DNA of 64,000 nt. It comes from an uncultured Chryseobacterium sp. (GTDB taxonomy: Bacteria > Bacteroidota > Bacteroidia > Flavobacteriales > Weeksellaceae). The notes under the pieces were generated by a model. It had not been told where the DNA came from. It was given only the letters and a program-made list of their open reading frames with translations, and searched no databases. Both the position numbers and the translations under genes were made by a program. Numbering within the stretch: position 1 is the stretch's first letter; each line of letters opens with the position of its first letter. Below are positions 26,889 through 35,813 of this stretch, piece after piece. The stretch spans positions 1 to 64,000 of the forward strand of contig CAJYXJ010000004.1 in NCBI GenBank assembly GCA_913778085.1, written 5' to 3'.

Positions 26889-27335
26889 ATGGCAACAGTA
26901 AATGTGTATCTTACCTTTAACGGAAACTGCCGGGAAGCTTTCGATTTCTACAAATCCGTTTTCGGCGGCGAGTATCCTTACATCGGAACTTTCGGGGAAA
27001 TGCCTCCGGCGGAAGGCCAGGAAACGAAAGAAGAAGACCGGGACAAAATCATGCACGTTACCCTTCCGATCTCACAGGAAACAATATTGATGGGAAGCGA
27101 TGCAGGATGCGATCATGCCCCTCATCTTGTGATGGGAAATAACTTTTCCATTTCCATTAATGCAGAATCAAAAGAAGAAGCAGACCGCCTGTTTAACGGA
27201 CTTTCAGCAGACGGGAAAATTAGCATGTCTATGGAAGAAACATTCTGGGGCGCGTATTTCGGGATGTTTACCGATAAATTCGGGATCAACTGGATGGTTA
27301 ACTACGACGATCCTTCGAAAACGCAGCATTCCTAA
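26889..27335 (+). CDS. PhnB-like VOC protein
   Basis: A 148-residue protein of the PhnB / 3-demethylubiquinone-methyltransferase-like VOC subfamily (PF06983). Evidence includes VNVYLTFNGNCREAFDFYKSVFGGE at the start, IMHVTLPISQETILMGSD in the middle and FWGAYFGMFTDKFGINWMVNYD at the end, the typical WG.x.G...DkFGi.W pattern. Function unknown. A hairpin terminator follows 21 nt after its stop. Confidence 0.85.
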   Translation: MATVNVYLTFNGNCREAFDFYKSVFGGEYPYIGTFGEMPPAEGQETKEEDRDKIMHVTLPISQETILMGSDAGCDHAPHLVMGNNFSISINAESKEEADRLFNGLSADGKISMSMEETFWGAYFGMFTDKFGINWMVNYDDPSKTQHS

Positions 27336-27356
27336 TTAAACTTAGAAGCCTTTTTG

Positions 27357-27388
27357 AAACTGACGGAATTTCGTCAGTTTTATTTTTT
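27357..27388 (+). terminator. Intrinsic terminator
   Basis: AAACTGACG (27357-27365) pairs with CGTCAGTTT (27372-27380), followed by a T-rich tail. Confidence 0.75.
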
Positions 27389-27575
27389 TCTTAGAACCTG
27401 TTTAAATTCTAACTCAGAAATTTTCCGTTACTTATTCATAGTAATAATAAAATCGTGCAGTACCATACCGTCCTTATCCCATTTGCACAGGCAACCTACA
27501 ATTAACCAAGTCTTTTTGTGATTATTGATTTTAATTATTAAATTTGTTTTAGACGATAGATATTAATAATAAATA

Positions 27576-28253
27576 ATGGTAGGAATTGTAAGAAAAGCGG
27601 TACTGGGATTATTCACTATAACCGCTGCGATTTTACAGGCCCAGAAAAACGATCTCGGAGCCTGGTACATGTATTTCGGAAACAATAAAATCAGCAAAAA
27701 ATTAAACTTCCATAATGAAATCCAGTACCGGAACTTTGACGCCATCGGCGATCTGGAACAGCTGCTGGTCCGCACCGGGATCGGTTATGACCTGACGGAG
27801 AACAACAACAATATATTGGTGGGATATGGCTTTATCTTAAGCAAACCCTACGTCAATGGTGAAAAAACGGAAAACATCGAACACCGGATCTTCCAGCAGT
27901 ACATTACCAAACAAAAATTCGGAAGATTTAATATTCAGCACCGTTACCGTCTGGAAGAACGCATTCTGGAAGAAGATTTCAGGATGAGGTTCAGATATTA
28001 TTTAAACCTGAATATCCCGATCAATAATAAAGAGATGCTGCCTAAAACGCTTTATGCCTCAGTATACAATGAAATTTTCCTCCATCTGGATAGTCCGGTT
28101 TTCGACCGGAACCGGGTGTATGGCGCATTAGGCTATGTGATTAATAAGAATATAAGAATCGAAGCCGGATACATGAACCAGATCCAGGAAAACAAAAACC
28201 GCGGCCAGATCCAGATCGGGTTTTACAACAATATTCCATTTACTAAAGACTAG
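27576..28253 (+). CDS. DUF2490 outer-membrane-like protein
   Basis: A 225-residue secreted protein with an N-terminal hydrophobic signal ending ILQAQ. The mature part consists of alternating strands (AWYMYFGNNKIS, FHNEIQYRNFD, ILVGYGFILSKP, FNIQHRYRLEERI, MRFRYYLNLNIPI, IRIEAGYMNQIQ) that fit the DUF2490 family, a predicted outer-membrane beta barrel or porin-like protein. It stands alone between repeat-bearing intergenic regions. Confidence 0.78.
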   Translation: MVGIVRKAVLGLFTITAAILQAQKNDLGAWYMYFGNNKISKKLNFHNEIQYRNFDAIGDLEQLLVRTGIGYDLTENNNNILVGYGFILSKPYVNGEKTENIEHRIFQQYITKQKFGRFNIQHRYRLEERILEEDFRMRFRYYLNLNIPINNKEMLPKTLYASVYNEIFLHLDSPVFDRNRVYGALGYVINKNIRIEAGYMNQIQENKNRGQIQIGFYNNIPFTKD

Positions 28254-28278
28254 ATAATGGATGCTTGAAGAGTAATCA

Positions 28279-28321
28279 GATTAAAAGGCTGGAAGAAGGA
28301 AGCTGGATGCTGGGAGTTTTC
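28279..28321 (+). repeat. Dispersed intergenic repeat, copy 2
   Basis: It matches the reverse complement of 24844-24888 (GGCTGGAAGAAGGAAGCTGG core). Both copies lie between genes. Confidence 0.6.
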
Positions 28322-28448
28322 CTGCTAAGATAGAAAGTCTGCAAGTTTACTGTTTGATCAATCCTAAATATGAGTGAAAAAGTAATTAAATTAATAGCAG
28401 TAAAATATAACTAAGAATCCATAAACAGAGAACTTTTCTAAGAAAGAC

Positions 28449-28521
28449 AAACATTCCCCTCTGCCGGAGGGGTGGCGAAAATTCAAAGAATTTTTGACGG
28501 GGTGGTCAAAGAATCAGGGGA
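28449..28521 (+). repeat. Hairpin-rich dispersed element
   Basis: Two nested palindromes are visible: CCCCTC/GAGGGG (28456-28461, 28467-28472) and AAAATTC/GAATTTT (28478-28484, 28488-28494). GGGGTGG occurs twice (28469-28475 and 28499-28505). From memory, similar GGGGTGG-GACGGGGTGG blocks recur between genes in Flavobacteriia; this cannot be verified here. Confidence 0.5.
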
Positions 28522-28612
28522 GTTATCTAAGCAATTAATCCTCCTCACACAAACCATGAAGAAAAATTATTAATGATTAAAAACAGTTCAGTATTTTTAA
28601 AAAAAATTAATA

Positions 28613-30226
28613 ATGATTCACAGCTATGTTATTATATCAATTGCAGTCCTTCTGTCTGTAATGATTCTTGTCATGATCGGGCAGAAGCTCAAAGTAGCGT
28701 ATCCGATATTCCTGGTGATCGCCGGACTTATCATTAGCCTGGTTCCCGGGATGCCGCATATTGAAATTGAACCTGATCTCGTCTTTCTGATTTTCCTTCC
28801 GCCCATTCTTTTTGAAGCCGCCTGGTTCACTTCCTGGCAGGATTTCCATAAATGGCGAAAACAGATATTTTCCATGGCTTTCGGGCTGGTATTTCTAACC
28901 TCAATTGTCGTGGCATACCTTTCCTCATCCATTATTCCGGGGCTGACGGTAGCGATGGGGTTCCTGTTGGGAGGGGTAAATTCACCGCCGGATGCCGTGG
29001 CAGCAACTTCCGTCCTGAAGCATGTGAAAATCCCTAAGAAAATAACCACAATCCTAGAAGGCGAAAGCCTCATCAACGATGCATCGAGTTTAATTGTCTT
29101 TAAATTTGCCCTGGCAGCCGTTATTTCCGGTCAGTTTATTTTTGGGGAAGCTGTTAAAGACTTTTTTGCCATGGCCATTGGAGGAATTGCCGTAGGCGTA
29201 GGAGCGGGGCTGCTTTTCGGTGCTTTGCTGAGAATTATTCCGTCCAATTCCAATATCGATACCATTATTACCCTGATTGTTCCGTATATCATGTACATTG
29301 CAGCGGAACACTTTCATTTTTCCGGTGTGCTGGCTGTAGTCGCCGGAGGCCTGGTAATGTCCTATAATTCCCACTGTTATCTTAGCCATACGTCCAGGAT
29401 ACAGTCGGGAAATGTTTGGAGTGTGCTGATCTTTTTGATGAATACGATTATTTTCATTCTGATCGGACTGGAGCTGCCTGTAGTAGTAGCGGCTATGAAA
29501 GATTATACCATTTCCGAGGGTATCATTTACAGTATTGTCATCGGAGGAGCTATCATCGGAACGAGGATTCTCTACAGTTATGCATTAATGTACTTTCCAA
29601 GGGTTTTCTCCAAGGAAGTATGCCGGAGAAATCCGAAACCCGACTGGCGCGAGCCGTTCATCATCAGTTTTGCTGCGATGAGAGGTGTCGTTTCCCTGGC
29701 GGCAGCCCTTTCCATCCCTGCATTTTTACCGAATGGAGAAGCCTTTCCGCACCGGAACATCATTCTTTTCGTCACCTTTGTGATTATACTGATTACACTG
29801 GTAGGGCAAGGGCTTTTACTGACACCGATCCTGAAACTGTTAAAAATACAGGATGCGGGAAGCGAACTGCCGGAAGAAAAGCAGGAAGTTATTTTAATGC
29901 GGAAACTTAAAGAAACGGCGCTCCATAAACTTGAAAACGATTTCTCTGATCTGGCAGAAAAAAACAGCCTGGTACAGCATCAGAAACACCGGCTGGAAAA
30001 TGAAATGATCATGATGGCCGATAAATCGCAGTGCCTGGCTTCCGCAGGTGATTATGTAACCGCAATGAATGAAAACAAAGAAGTAATGCGGCAGCTGATC
30101 CAGGCCCAACGGAACGAACTGCACCGCATGAAACGGGAGAAGATTTTTGATGACCATGTGATGAGAACCATCGAGATGCAGCTGGACTTCGACGAAGCCA
30201 AAATCACCGGATTTTCCCATGGGTAG
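28613..30226 (+). CDS. CPA1-family Na+/H+ antiporter
   Basis: A 537-residue inner-membrane exchanger with about 12 transmembrane helices up to residue 410 and a cytosolic helical tail of about 125 residues. Key motifs are FLPPILFEAAW, GGVNSPPDAVAATSVLKH with the conserved Asp, and LEGESLINDASSLIVFKFAL with the ND pair used for cation exchange. FAAMRGVVSLAAALSIP is a late CPA1 signature. It should export Na+ (or K+) for protons, supporting pH and salt tolerance. The tail may regulate it. It is monocistronic. Confidence 0.92.
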   Translation: MIHSYVIISIAVLLSVMILVMIGQKLKVAYPIFLVIAGLIISLVPGMPHIEIEPDLVFLIFLPPILFEAAWFTSWQDFHKWRKQIFSMAFGLVFLTSIVVAYLSSSIIPGLTVAMGFLLGGVNSPPDAVAATSVLKHVKIPKKITTILEGESLINDASSLIVFKFALAAVISGQFIFGEAVKDFFAMAIGGIAVGVGAGLLFGALLRIIPSNSNIDTIITLIVPYIMYIAAEHFHFSGVLAVVAGGLVMSYNSHCYLSHTSRIQSGNVWSVLIFLMNTIIFILIGLELPVVVAAMKDYTISEGIIYSIVIGGAIIGTRILYSYALMYFPRVFSKEVCRRNPKPDWREPFIISFAAMRGVVSLAAALSIPAFLPNGEAFPHRNIILFVTFVIILITLVGQGLLLTPILKLLKIQDAGSELPEEKQEVILMRKLKETALHKLENDFSDLAEKNSLVQHQKHRLENEMIMMADKSQCLASAGDYVTAMNENKEVMRQLIQAQRNELHRMKREKIFDDHVMRTIEMQLDFDEAKITGFSHG

Positions 30227-30325
30227 GTATTAATTAGTTTCTTAATAATTAAAAAAATTGAGCAGATAATATAAATGTTGCTGATTATGTGTAACTTGGC
30301 ATAAATTTTTTCGTTTAATTCATAA

Positions 30326-30766
30326 ATGGAAAATATGAGCAATCCCATTATTACAGAACATAAAATAAACGCCCCGATCGAAAAAGTCTGGAAAGCAATT
30401 ACGGATCAGGAAGAAATGAAAGTCTGGTATTTTGATATGGATGACTTTGAATTAAAAGAAGGGAAAGTTTTTAATTTTTATGAACCCGGTAACGAAAAGC
30501 GATACCACCATCAGGCTGAAATTTTGGAAATCATTCCCCATCAAAAGCTGAAACATTCCTGGGCATATCCGGAATTTTCCGATCAGAAAACAACGGTGAC
30601 CTGGGAACTCCAGTCGGATGGAAGCGGAACATTAGTCAGGCTGATTCATGATCATATCGACCGTTTCGGGAACTTAGGAGAAAACTTCTCTCGGGAAGCT
30701 TTTACCGATGGCTGGAGTGGGATCTTTACCCAAAGCCTGAAACCTTATCTTGAAAGTTGCGGATAA
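30326..30766 (+). CDS. SRPBCC/AHSA1-type START-like protein
   Basis: A 146-residue single Bet v 1/START-like domain (AHSA1, PF08327). Marks are IITEHKINAPIEKVWKAITDQEEMKVWY at the start, a strand pattern through LEIIPHQKLKHSWAYPEF, TVTWELQSDGSGTLVRLIHD, and the closing GWSGIFTQSLKPYLE helix. These proteins bind hydrophobic ligands or modulate Hsp90-like partners; the ligand here is unknown. ATG 30326 is used, and ATG 30335 is an alternative. A VOC protein follows after 21 nt. Confidence 0.83.
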   Translation: MENMSNPIITEHKINAPIEKVWKAITDQEEMKVWYFDMDDFELKEGKVFNFYEPGNEKRYHHQAEILEIIPHQKLKHSWAYPEFSDQKTTVTWELQSDGSGTLVRLIHDHIDRFGNLGENFSREAFTDGWSGIFTQSLKPYLESCG

Positions 30767-30787
30767 CATGTAATTTTAAAAGTAACC

Positions 30788-31171
30788 ATGCCTGTCTTTA
30801 ATACACTTCAGCCTGTCCTCTGGACGGAACAATTCGATGAAACAATCAGCTTTTATACCGAACTGCTGGGATTTTCCGTGCAGGAAAGAAATGATGGCTG
30901 GCAGTGGGCTTCTCTTGAAAAAGATAAGATCGGTATCATGGTCTCAAAACCGAATGCCCATGAAAATTTCGAGAAGATCGGCTTTACAGGTTCTTTTTAT
31001 TTTAAAACAGATGATGTTGGCAAACTTTGGGAAAACCTGAAAAACAAGGCGAAAATCTGTTATAAAATAGAAACGTTCGGATGGGGAATGAGGGAATTTT
31101 CCATCTATGATAACAACGGCTATATATTACAATTTGGTCAACCTGTCGATGAAATTAGTTCGGAGGGATAA
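30788..31171 (+). CDS. VOC-family (glyoxalase-like) protein
   Basis: A 127-residue single VOC domain: VLWTEQFDETISFYTELLGFSV at the start, WQWASLEKDKIGIMVSKP in the middle, and WGMREFSIYDNNGYILQFGQP with the usual metal-ligand-like Glu and final strand. The substrate is unknown. It probably shares a transcript with the preceding START-like gene. Confidence 0.82.
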   Translation: MPVFNTLQPVLWTEQFDETISFYTELLGFSVQERNDGWQWASLEKDKIGIMVSKPNAHENFEKIGFTGSFYFKTDDVGKLWENLKNKAKICYKIETFGWGMREFSIYDNNGYILQFGQPVDEISSEG

Positions 31172-31207
31172 ATTTTGCTAATTTTGGGGAAATTATTTAG
31201 AAATTCA

Positions 31208-32230
31208 ATGAAAAAAAATATTTTAATAGGATTTGTTGCGGTTATGATGCTGGCTTCGTGCAAGGATGATAAAAAGGTGCTTGATTCACTGGCGGATTAC
31301 AATAATTCGATGATGGAGAAAGGCTACCACTTCGGAGATAAATTAACTCTGCCAAAGGAGGTGACTGACGATGCGGAAAGCATTTCCATCAGCTTCGGCG
31401 ATAAGGAGACTTCCAGCCTGACGATTGATCCGAAATATTTCACTTTGGGCGATAATGCAGTGACTTTTAATATTAAAACCAAAGGCGGCGAAACATTAAC
31501 GCAGGACGCCACGATCAATGTTTTTGCTAAGAACCCGGAACAGAAAATCAATTATGAAATCGTAGCGGAATACCCGCATGATCCTAAAAACTTCGTACAG
31601 GGATTCCAGATCGAAGGCAATACGATCTATGAAAGCGACGGGCAGAACGGTTCTTCACAGATCTTAAAATATACACTGGGAACCACAACGCCTTTAGCCT
31701 CTACCAAGCAGGCGCAGGAAGATTTTTCCGAGGGAAGCACAATTGTTGGGGACAAAGTTTATCAGCTGACCTGGCAGAGCAAAAAAGGATATATCTACGA
31801 CAAAAGTTCACTGAAGCTTTTGTCCGAATTCCCGTATCCAAATGTCTTGGGTGAAGGCTGGGGGCTGACGTATGACGGCAAAAACCTGATCGCCTCGGAC
31901 GGAAGCAAATTGCTGTATTTCCTGGACCCGGCAAACCCTTCTAAGCTGGTAAAATATATTGCCGTAGCCGGAAGCTCTCAGGCCTATGATCAGCTGAACG
32001 AGCTTGAATACCACAACGGGTTTATTTATGCCAACGTGTGGCAGAAACCGGTTATTTTAAAAATCAATCCTGCAAACGGGGAAGTGGTAGGAACATTTGA
32101 TTTCACGGATATTGCCAGACAGAATACCAAAGGCAGCGACGATGTACTGAACGGAATCGCTTTCAAAGGAGATCATATGCTGGTAACCGGGAAAAACTGG
32201 CCAAAGATCTATGAAGTAGCCATCAAATAA
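31208..32230 (+). CDS. Glutaminyl-peptide cyclotransferase lipoprotein A
   Basis: A 340-residue lipoprotein (lipobox LASC, then KDDKK) with an extra N-terminal domain (about 20-110, Ig-like strands ending ATINVFA) and a C-terminal plant-type glutamine cyclotransferase beta propeller (PF05096). Motifs are VAEYPHDPKNFVQGFQIEG, YESDGQNGSSQI, EGWGLTYDGKNLIASDGS, LNELEYHNGFIYANVW and DDVLNGIAFKGDHMLVTGKNWPKIYEV. The enzyme forms N-terminal pyroglutamate, which is plausible for T9SS cargo and other secreted proteins whose mature N terminus is Gln. Acidic residues after the Cys suggest surface display. ATG 31208 places the signal peptide at the N terminus. Confidence 0.9.
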   Translation: MKKNILIGFVAVMMLASCKDDKKVLDSLADYNNSMMEKGYHFGDKLTLPKEVTDDAESISISFGDKETSSLTIDPKYFTLGDNAVTFNIKTKGGETLTQDATINVFAKNPEQKINYEIVAEYPHDPKNFVQGFQIEGNTIYESDGQNGSSQILKYTLGTTTPLASTKQAQEDFSEGSTIVGDKVYQLTWQSKKGYIYDKSSLKLLSEFPYPNVLGEGWGLTYDGKNLIASDGSKLLYFLDPANPSKLVKYIAVAGSSQAYDQLNELEYHNGFIYANVWQKPVILKINPANGEVVGTFDFTDIARQNTKGSDDVLNGIAFKGDHMLVTGKNWPKIYEVAIK

Positions 32231-32245
32231 TTAATTGATATTTTA

Positions 32246-33271
32246 ATGAAGAAAAGTTTTATCACAGGCTTTGCTGCACTACTGCTGCTGGTTTCCTGTA
32301 AAAACGATGAAAAAATCCTGAACAGTCTCGCGGATTATAATAATTCCATGGAAGAAAAAGGCTATCATTTCGGGGACCGGCTAAATCTTCCGGCAGAAGT
32401 AACGGATAATGCCGAAAGCATTTCTATAAGCTTTGGTGATAAAGAAACTTCGGATTTAACGATCGATCCCAAATTTTTTGAATTCGGGGACAATGAAGTA
32501 ACTTTCAATATCAAGACCAGAAGCGGAGAAACTTTGAGCCAGGATGCGACGATCAATGTTTTTTCCAAAACGCTGGAGCAGAATATCGCGTATAAAATCG
32601 TAGCGGAATATCCGCATAATCCGGAAAATTTTGTGGAAGGATTCCTCCTTGAAGGCAATACGGTTTACGAAAGCGACGGATTGGAAAAAGCATCCCAGTT
32701 GATCAGATATCCGTTGGGAAGTACGATGCCAACCACGGTTGAAAAACAGCCTGCCAATGTATTTTCCGAAGGTATTGCTATTGCCGGAGATAAAGTTTAT
32801 CAGCTGACGTATCAGAACAAAATCGGGTTTGTGTATGATAAAAATACCTTAAAGAAAATCTCGGAATTTCCTTTACCGAATGAGTTCGGCGAAGGGTGGG
32901 GGCTTACCTACGACGGAAAGAACCTTATTGCGGATTCCGGTTCCAATGACCTTTACTTTCTTGATGTCAATAATCCTTCAAAGGTTGTAAGAACACTGCC
33001 TGTTGGCGGAAACAAAACGATCTATAACAAGATCAACGAGTTGGAATACCACAATGGGTTTATTTATGCCAACGTCTGGCACCAGCCGTATATTTTGAAA
33101 ATTAACCCGTCTACGGGAGAAGTGGTCGGAAAATTCGATTTTACGAAAATTACGGAAGAATATACGAAAAACAACAGTGAACACGTTCTGAACGGGATCG
33201 CGTTTAAAGGAGATAACATGCTCGTGACCGGGAAAAACTGGGCGAAGATTTATGAAGTCGCTATTCAGTAA
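32246..33271 (+). CDS. Glutaminyl-peptide cyclotransferase lipoprotein B
   Basis: The tandem paralogue of the preceding gene (341 residues) starts 15 nt after it. Lipobox LVSC is followed by KNDEK. The same two-part layout is present: an N-terminal strand-rich domain with SLADYNNSMEEKGYHFGD and a propeller with VAEYPHNPENFVEGFLLEG, EGWGLTYDGKNLI, INELEYHNGFIYANVWHQPYILKINP and VLNGIAFKGDNMLVTGKNWAKIYEV. Sequence similarity is high throughout, indicating a recent local duplication. Confidence 0.9.
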   Translation: MKKSFITGFAALLLLVSCKNDEKILNSLADYNNSMEEKGYHFGDRLNLPAEVTDNAESISISFGDKETSDLTIDPKFFEFGDNEVTFNIKTRSGETLSQDATINVFSKTLEQNIAYKIVAEYPHNPENFVEGFLLEGNTVYESDGLEKASQLIRYPLGSTMPTTVEKQPANVFSEGIAIAGDKVYQLTYQNKIGFVYDKNTLKKISEFPLPNEFGEGWGLTYDGKNLIADSGSNDLYFLDVNNPSKVVRTLPVGGNKTIYNKINELEYHNGFIYANVWHQPYILKINPSTGEVVGKFDFTKITEEYTKNNSEHVLNGIAFKGDNMLVTGKNWAKIYEVAIQ

Positions 33272-33358
33272 GTTAAAATCGGTTACAATATCCATCCGAC
33301 TCAATAAAAACCGTAAATTGGCAGCCTACCTTTCAGGGAAATATGATCGTAAAATAAT

Positions 33359-34336
33359 TTGAAACTACTCCATTTAATATTTGCTTTGTTTTTCTGTTCC
33401 GTTACGGCGCAGAAGGCTCTTCCTTTAGACACACTGAAGCTTAAGGATGCGAAGGATATGCTCGTTGACGATTACGGAAGCCTATACATCTACAAGAATA
33501 AAGAATTCAGCTTTACCAAATACGACTCTTTAGGAAAGCAGATCGGTAAAATGATGCTTACGGTGCCTTACAAAGTACAGACCGTTCAGAACCCTCTCAG
33601 TGTTCCGTTGTTTTCGGAGAATGCCCAGGAAATGAAATTCGTAGACCAGAATCTCAATGAAATTCAGCGTGTGGATTTCCGGCAGAAGTTTGGTTTCATT
33701 AAAATGGCCTATGCTGAGGATCTGCAGCAGATCTGGCTCTTGGACGACAGTACCAAGCGACTGATCCAGTATAACTTCAGGAACGACAATACCATCAATT
33801 CCTATCCTTTTGATGCGAGCTTTGATGATCTGATGGATCTTTTGGTGTATGAAAACAGGGTTTATATCCTCACCCGGAATCATATCAGGATATTTACTTT
33901 AAAGTTTGAAAAGATATTTGAAGCTCCTGTCGAAAACGGAAAGCGTTTCAGAAGAGAGAACGAGACCATTCTCGTAATAACTAATAATTCGGTTCTGCAA
34001 TACATTCCTGAAAAAGAAATGGTTAAGATTTTCGGAGATCCCGCTGCGCAGATTGTGGATAAAAATGTTCTGTCTTATTTTGAAATAAAAGCCAACAACC
34101 TTTATCTTTACAGCCTGGAAAAAAACAAGGAAAAAGAGCCGGAAAACGGGTCGGATTCTCTTCGGAAAACTACGGAAAGGGATGTGGAAAAACCAGCGGA
34201 AAAACCTGCAGAACCCGACAGTCCGGAGCAGAAGCTGGAGCAGAAAACCCAGGAAATCGAAAGCAAAAATCCTGCTGAAAGTTCTCTGCAGAAACTTATG
34301 GATGAAAGTTCGGAGGTTCAGGCGGCCGGCGTTTAG
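33359..34336 (+). CDS. Secreted protein, propeller-like with charged tail
   Basis: A 325-residue protein with a TTG start (an upstream ATG at 33344 is closed by a stop after four codons) and a signal peptide ending SVTAQ (18). The body has repeated strand-turn units (DYGSLYIYKNKEF, EDLQQIWLLDDSTKRLIQYN, YENRVYILTRNHIRIF, NSVLQYIPEKEMV) like a small beta propeller. The last 75 residues are highly charged and rich in E, K and P and are probably disordered. No family is recognised. The kinase gene follows after 37 nt. Confidence 0.65.
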   Translation: MKLLHLIFALFFCSVTAQKALPLDTLKLKDAKDMLVDDYGSLYIYKNKEFSFTKYDSLGKQIGKMMLTVPYKVQTVQNPLSVPLFSENAQEMKFVDQNLNEIQRVDFRQKFGFIKMAYAEDLQQIWLLDDSTKRLIQYNFRNDNTINSYPFDASFDDLMDLLVYENRVYILTRNHIRIFTLKFEKIFEAPVENGKRFRRENETILVITNNSVLQYIPEKEMVKIFGDPAAQIVDKNVLSYFEIKANNLYLYSLEKNKEKEPENGSDSLRKTTERDVEKPAEKPAEPDSPEQKLEQKTQEIESKNPAESSLQKLMDESSEVQAAGV

Positions 34337-34373
34337 TTTAATCAGAACATATTAAATATACTAAAGGATAAAT

Positions 34374-34988
34374 ATGCATATTGCAGTTACAGGAAATATC
34401 GGAGCAGGAAAAACCACATTAACGACGATGCTTTCTAAGCATTACGGTTGGGATGCCCAGTTTGAAGATGTAGATCACAATCCTTACCTGGAAGATTTTT
34501 ATGCCGATATGAGCAAATGGAGTTTTGCACTTCAGATTTATTTTCTCGGCAGCCGCTTCCGTCAGGTAAAAGAAATCCGGGAAAGCGGTAAAAACATTAT
34601 CCAGGATCGTACGATTTACGAAGATGCCCACATCTTTGCTGAAAACCTGAACGATATGAACCTGCTCTCGGACCGGGACTTCAGAAATTACGAATCGGTT
34701 TTTAATCTGATGAAGTCTTTCGTTTCGGCACCGGATCTTCTGATCTACCTGAAATCCGATGTTCCGAACCTGGTAAAGAAGATTTACAAAAGAGGAAGAG
34801 AATATGAAGCATCAATCAGCATCGAATACCTGTCCAAGCTAAACCAGAAATATGAAAAGTGGATTTCCAAATACACAGAAGGAAAGCTGCTGATCATCGA
34901 AGTGGATGATCTGGATTTTGTGGAAAAACCCGAAGATTTCGGATTCATTTTAGAGAAAATCGAAGCGGAACTGAACGGTTTGTTTTAA
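34374..34988 (+). CDS. Deoxynucleoside kinase
   Basis: A 204-residue kinase of the dNK/dGK-dCK family (PF01712) that phosphorylates deoxynucleosides in salvage. The P-loop is GNIGAGKTT (7-15). EDVDHNPYLEDFY follows, with QDRTIYEDAHIFAENL as the ERS/DRT-like catalytic and base-binding segment, and KRGREYEASISIEYLSKLNQKYEKW containing the lid arginines. The length is typical. The preferred base cannot be told from sequence alone. Confidence 0.9.
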   Translation: MHIAVTGNIGAGKTTLTTMLSKHYGWDAQFEDVDHNPYLEDFYADMSKWSFALQIYFLGSRFRQVKEIRESGKNIIQDRTIYEDAHIFAENLNDMNLLSDRDFRNYESVFNLMKSFVSAPDLLIYLKSDVPNLVKKIYKRGREYEASISIEYLSKLNQKYEKWISKYTEGKLLIIEVDDLDFVEKPEDFGFILEKIEAELNGLF

Positions 34989-35070
34989 TGAAGTTTTACC
35001 CTGAGCTAATCTTGGTAAGTTAATTGCTGCTACTGTTTAAAATAAATTCTATTTAAATACAATTAAAAAG

Positions 35071-35421
35071 ATGGTCGTGAAAGTTTTACATAACGGAAAC
35101 TGCTCAAAATCAAACGCAGTTCTGGAATATCTCGATGAAAACGGTGTTCCTTTCGAGATCATCAATATCGTGGAAGATCCGCTGAGCGAGCTTGAAATTA
35201 AAACGCTTTTAAAAAAGCTGAATCAGAGTGTTTTTCATATCATCAGAAAAAATGAGAAGCTGTACATGGAAAAGTATGCCGGAAAAAACCTTTCGGAAGA
35301 AGAATGGATCAAGATCCTGGCTGAAAATCCGTCGCTGATCCAAAGACCGATTATCATCAAAGGCTCTGTGGCAATGCTCGGAAGACCAATTGAAAACGTA
35401 AAATACTTTATTGATAAATAG
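35071..35421 (+). CDS. ArsC/Spx-family reductase-like protein
   Basis: A 116-residue thioredoxin-fold protein of the ArsC (glutaredoxin-dependent arsenate reductase) family. The active-site Cys11 lies in NGNCSKSNAVLEYL. NPSLIQRPIIIKGSVAMLGRP carries the conserved RPI element. It would either reduce arsenate or act on another oxyanion or redox substrate; no ars operon genes are nearby, so a non-arsenic role is possible. Confidence 0.85.
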   Translation: MVVKVLHNGNCSKSNAVLEYLDENGVPFEIINIVEDPLSELEIKTLLKKLNQSVFHIIRKNEKLYMEKYAGKNLSEEEWIKILAENPSLIQRPIIIKGSVAMLGRPIENVKYFIDK

Positions 35422-35433
35422 TAAACGTTAAAG

Positions 35434-35469
35434 AAAGCAAAAGCCAGCAGTAATGCTGACTTTTGCTTT
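35434..35469. terminator. Bidirectional terminator
   Basis: A 16-bp stem (35434-35449 with 35454-35469, one mismatch) has a 4-nt loop with A-rich and T-rich flanks. It serves the convergent ArsC-like and DUF493 genes. Confidence 0.8.
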
Positions 35470-35775
35470 TTACAACAGAATTACGCCTTCAATTTTGGCA
35501 ACCTCCTGATAAATCTGCACTACCTGATCCGCATCCAGAACAAATGCATTGATGTTGCAGGCCGTATATTTTCCGTTTTTACTTTCCCGGTTTCCCAGGG
35601 TAAACTTGATTCCGTCGAATACTTTATAAATCTCCGTCAGTTTTGCCTGGTCTGTAGGAATAATAAATTTAAATAAATAATCTTCCGGAAAATCATGATG
35701 ATCTTCCAGTTTCTCCCGTAAAGAAATATAAAAATCTTCTGGGCTTGCATGTTGATTTCCTTGTAATATATCCAT
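35470..35775 (-). CDS. DUF493 (YbeD-like) protein
   Basis: A 101-residue cytosolic protein of the DUF493/YbeD family, an ACT-like alpha/beta fold of unknown or regulatory role. Features are YISLREKLEDHHDFPEDYLFKFIIPTD, a middle strand (FTLGNRESKNGKYTACNINAFV) and the closing ADQVVQIYQEVAKIEGVILL. It is separated from the DUF4197 gene by 38 nt on the same strand. Confidence 0.82.
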   Translation of the reverse strand: MDILQGNQHASPEDFYISLREKLEDHHDFPEDYLFKFIIPTDQAKLTEIYKVFDGIKFTLGNRESKNGKYTACNINAFVLDADQVVQIYQEVAKIEGVILL

Positions 35776-35813
35776 CTGCTTGTAATATCTCTATAAATAT
35801 ACTGAAAAATTAT

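Larger units (their letters stand above)
28254..28612 (+). other. 359-bp intergenic region with two dispersed repeats
   Basis: There is no convincing gene. It holds the second copy of the 43-bp dispersed repeat (28279-28321) and a hairpin-rich element (28449-28521). The remainder is AT-rich. Confidence 0.6.

Noticed and set aside
29416-29910. A 164-codon plus-strand frame inside the antiporter gene.
   Set aside because: It overlaps conserved antiporter helices in another frame and its composition is not protein-like.
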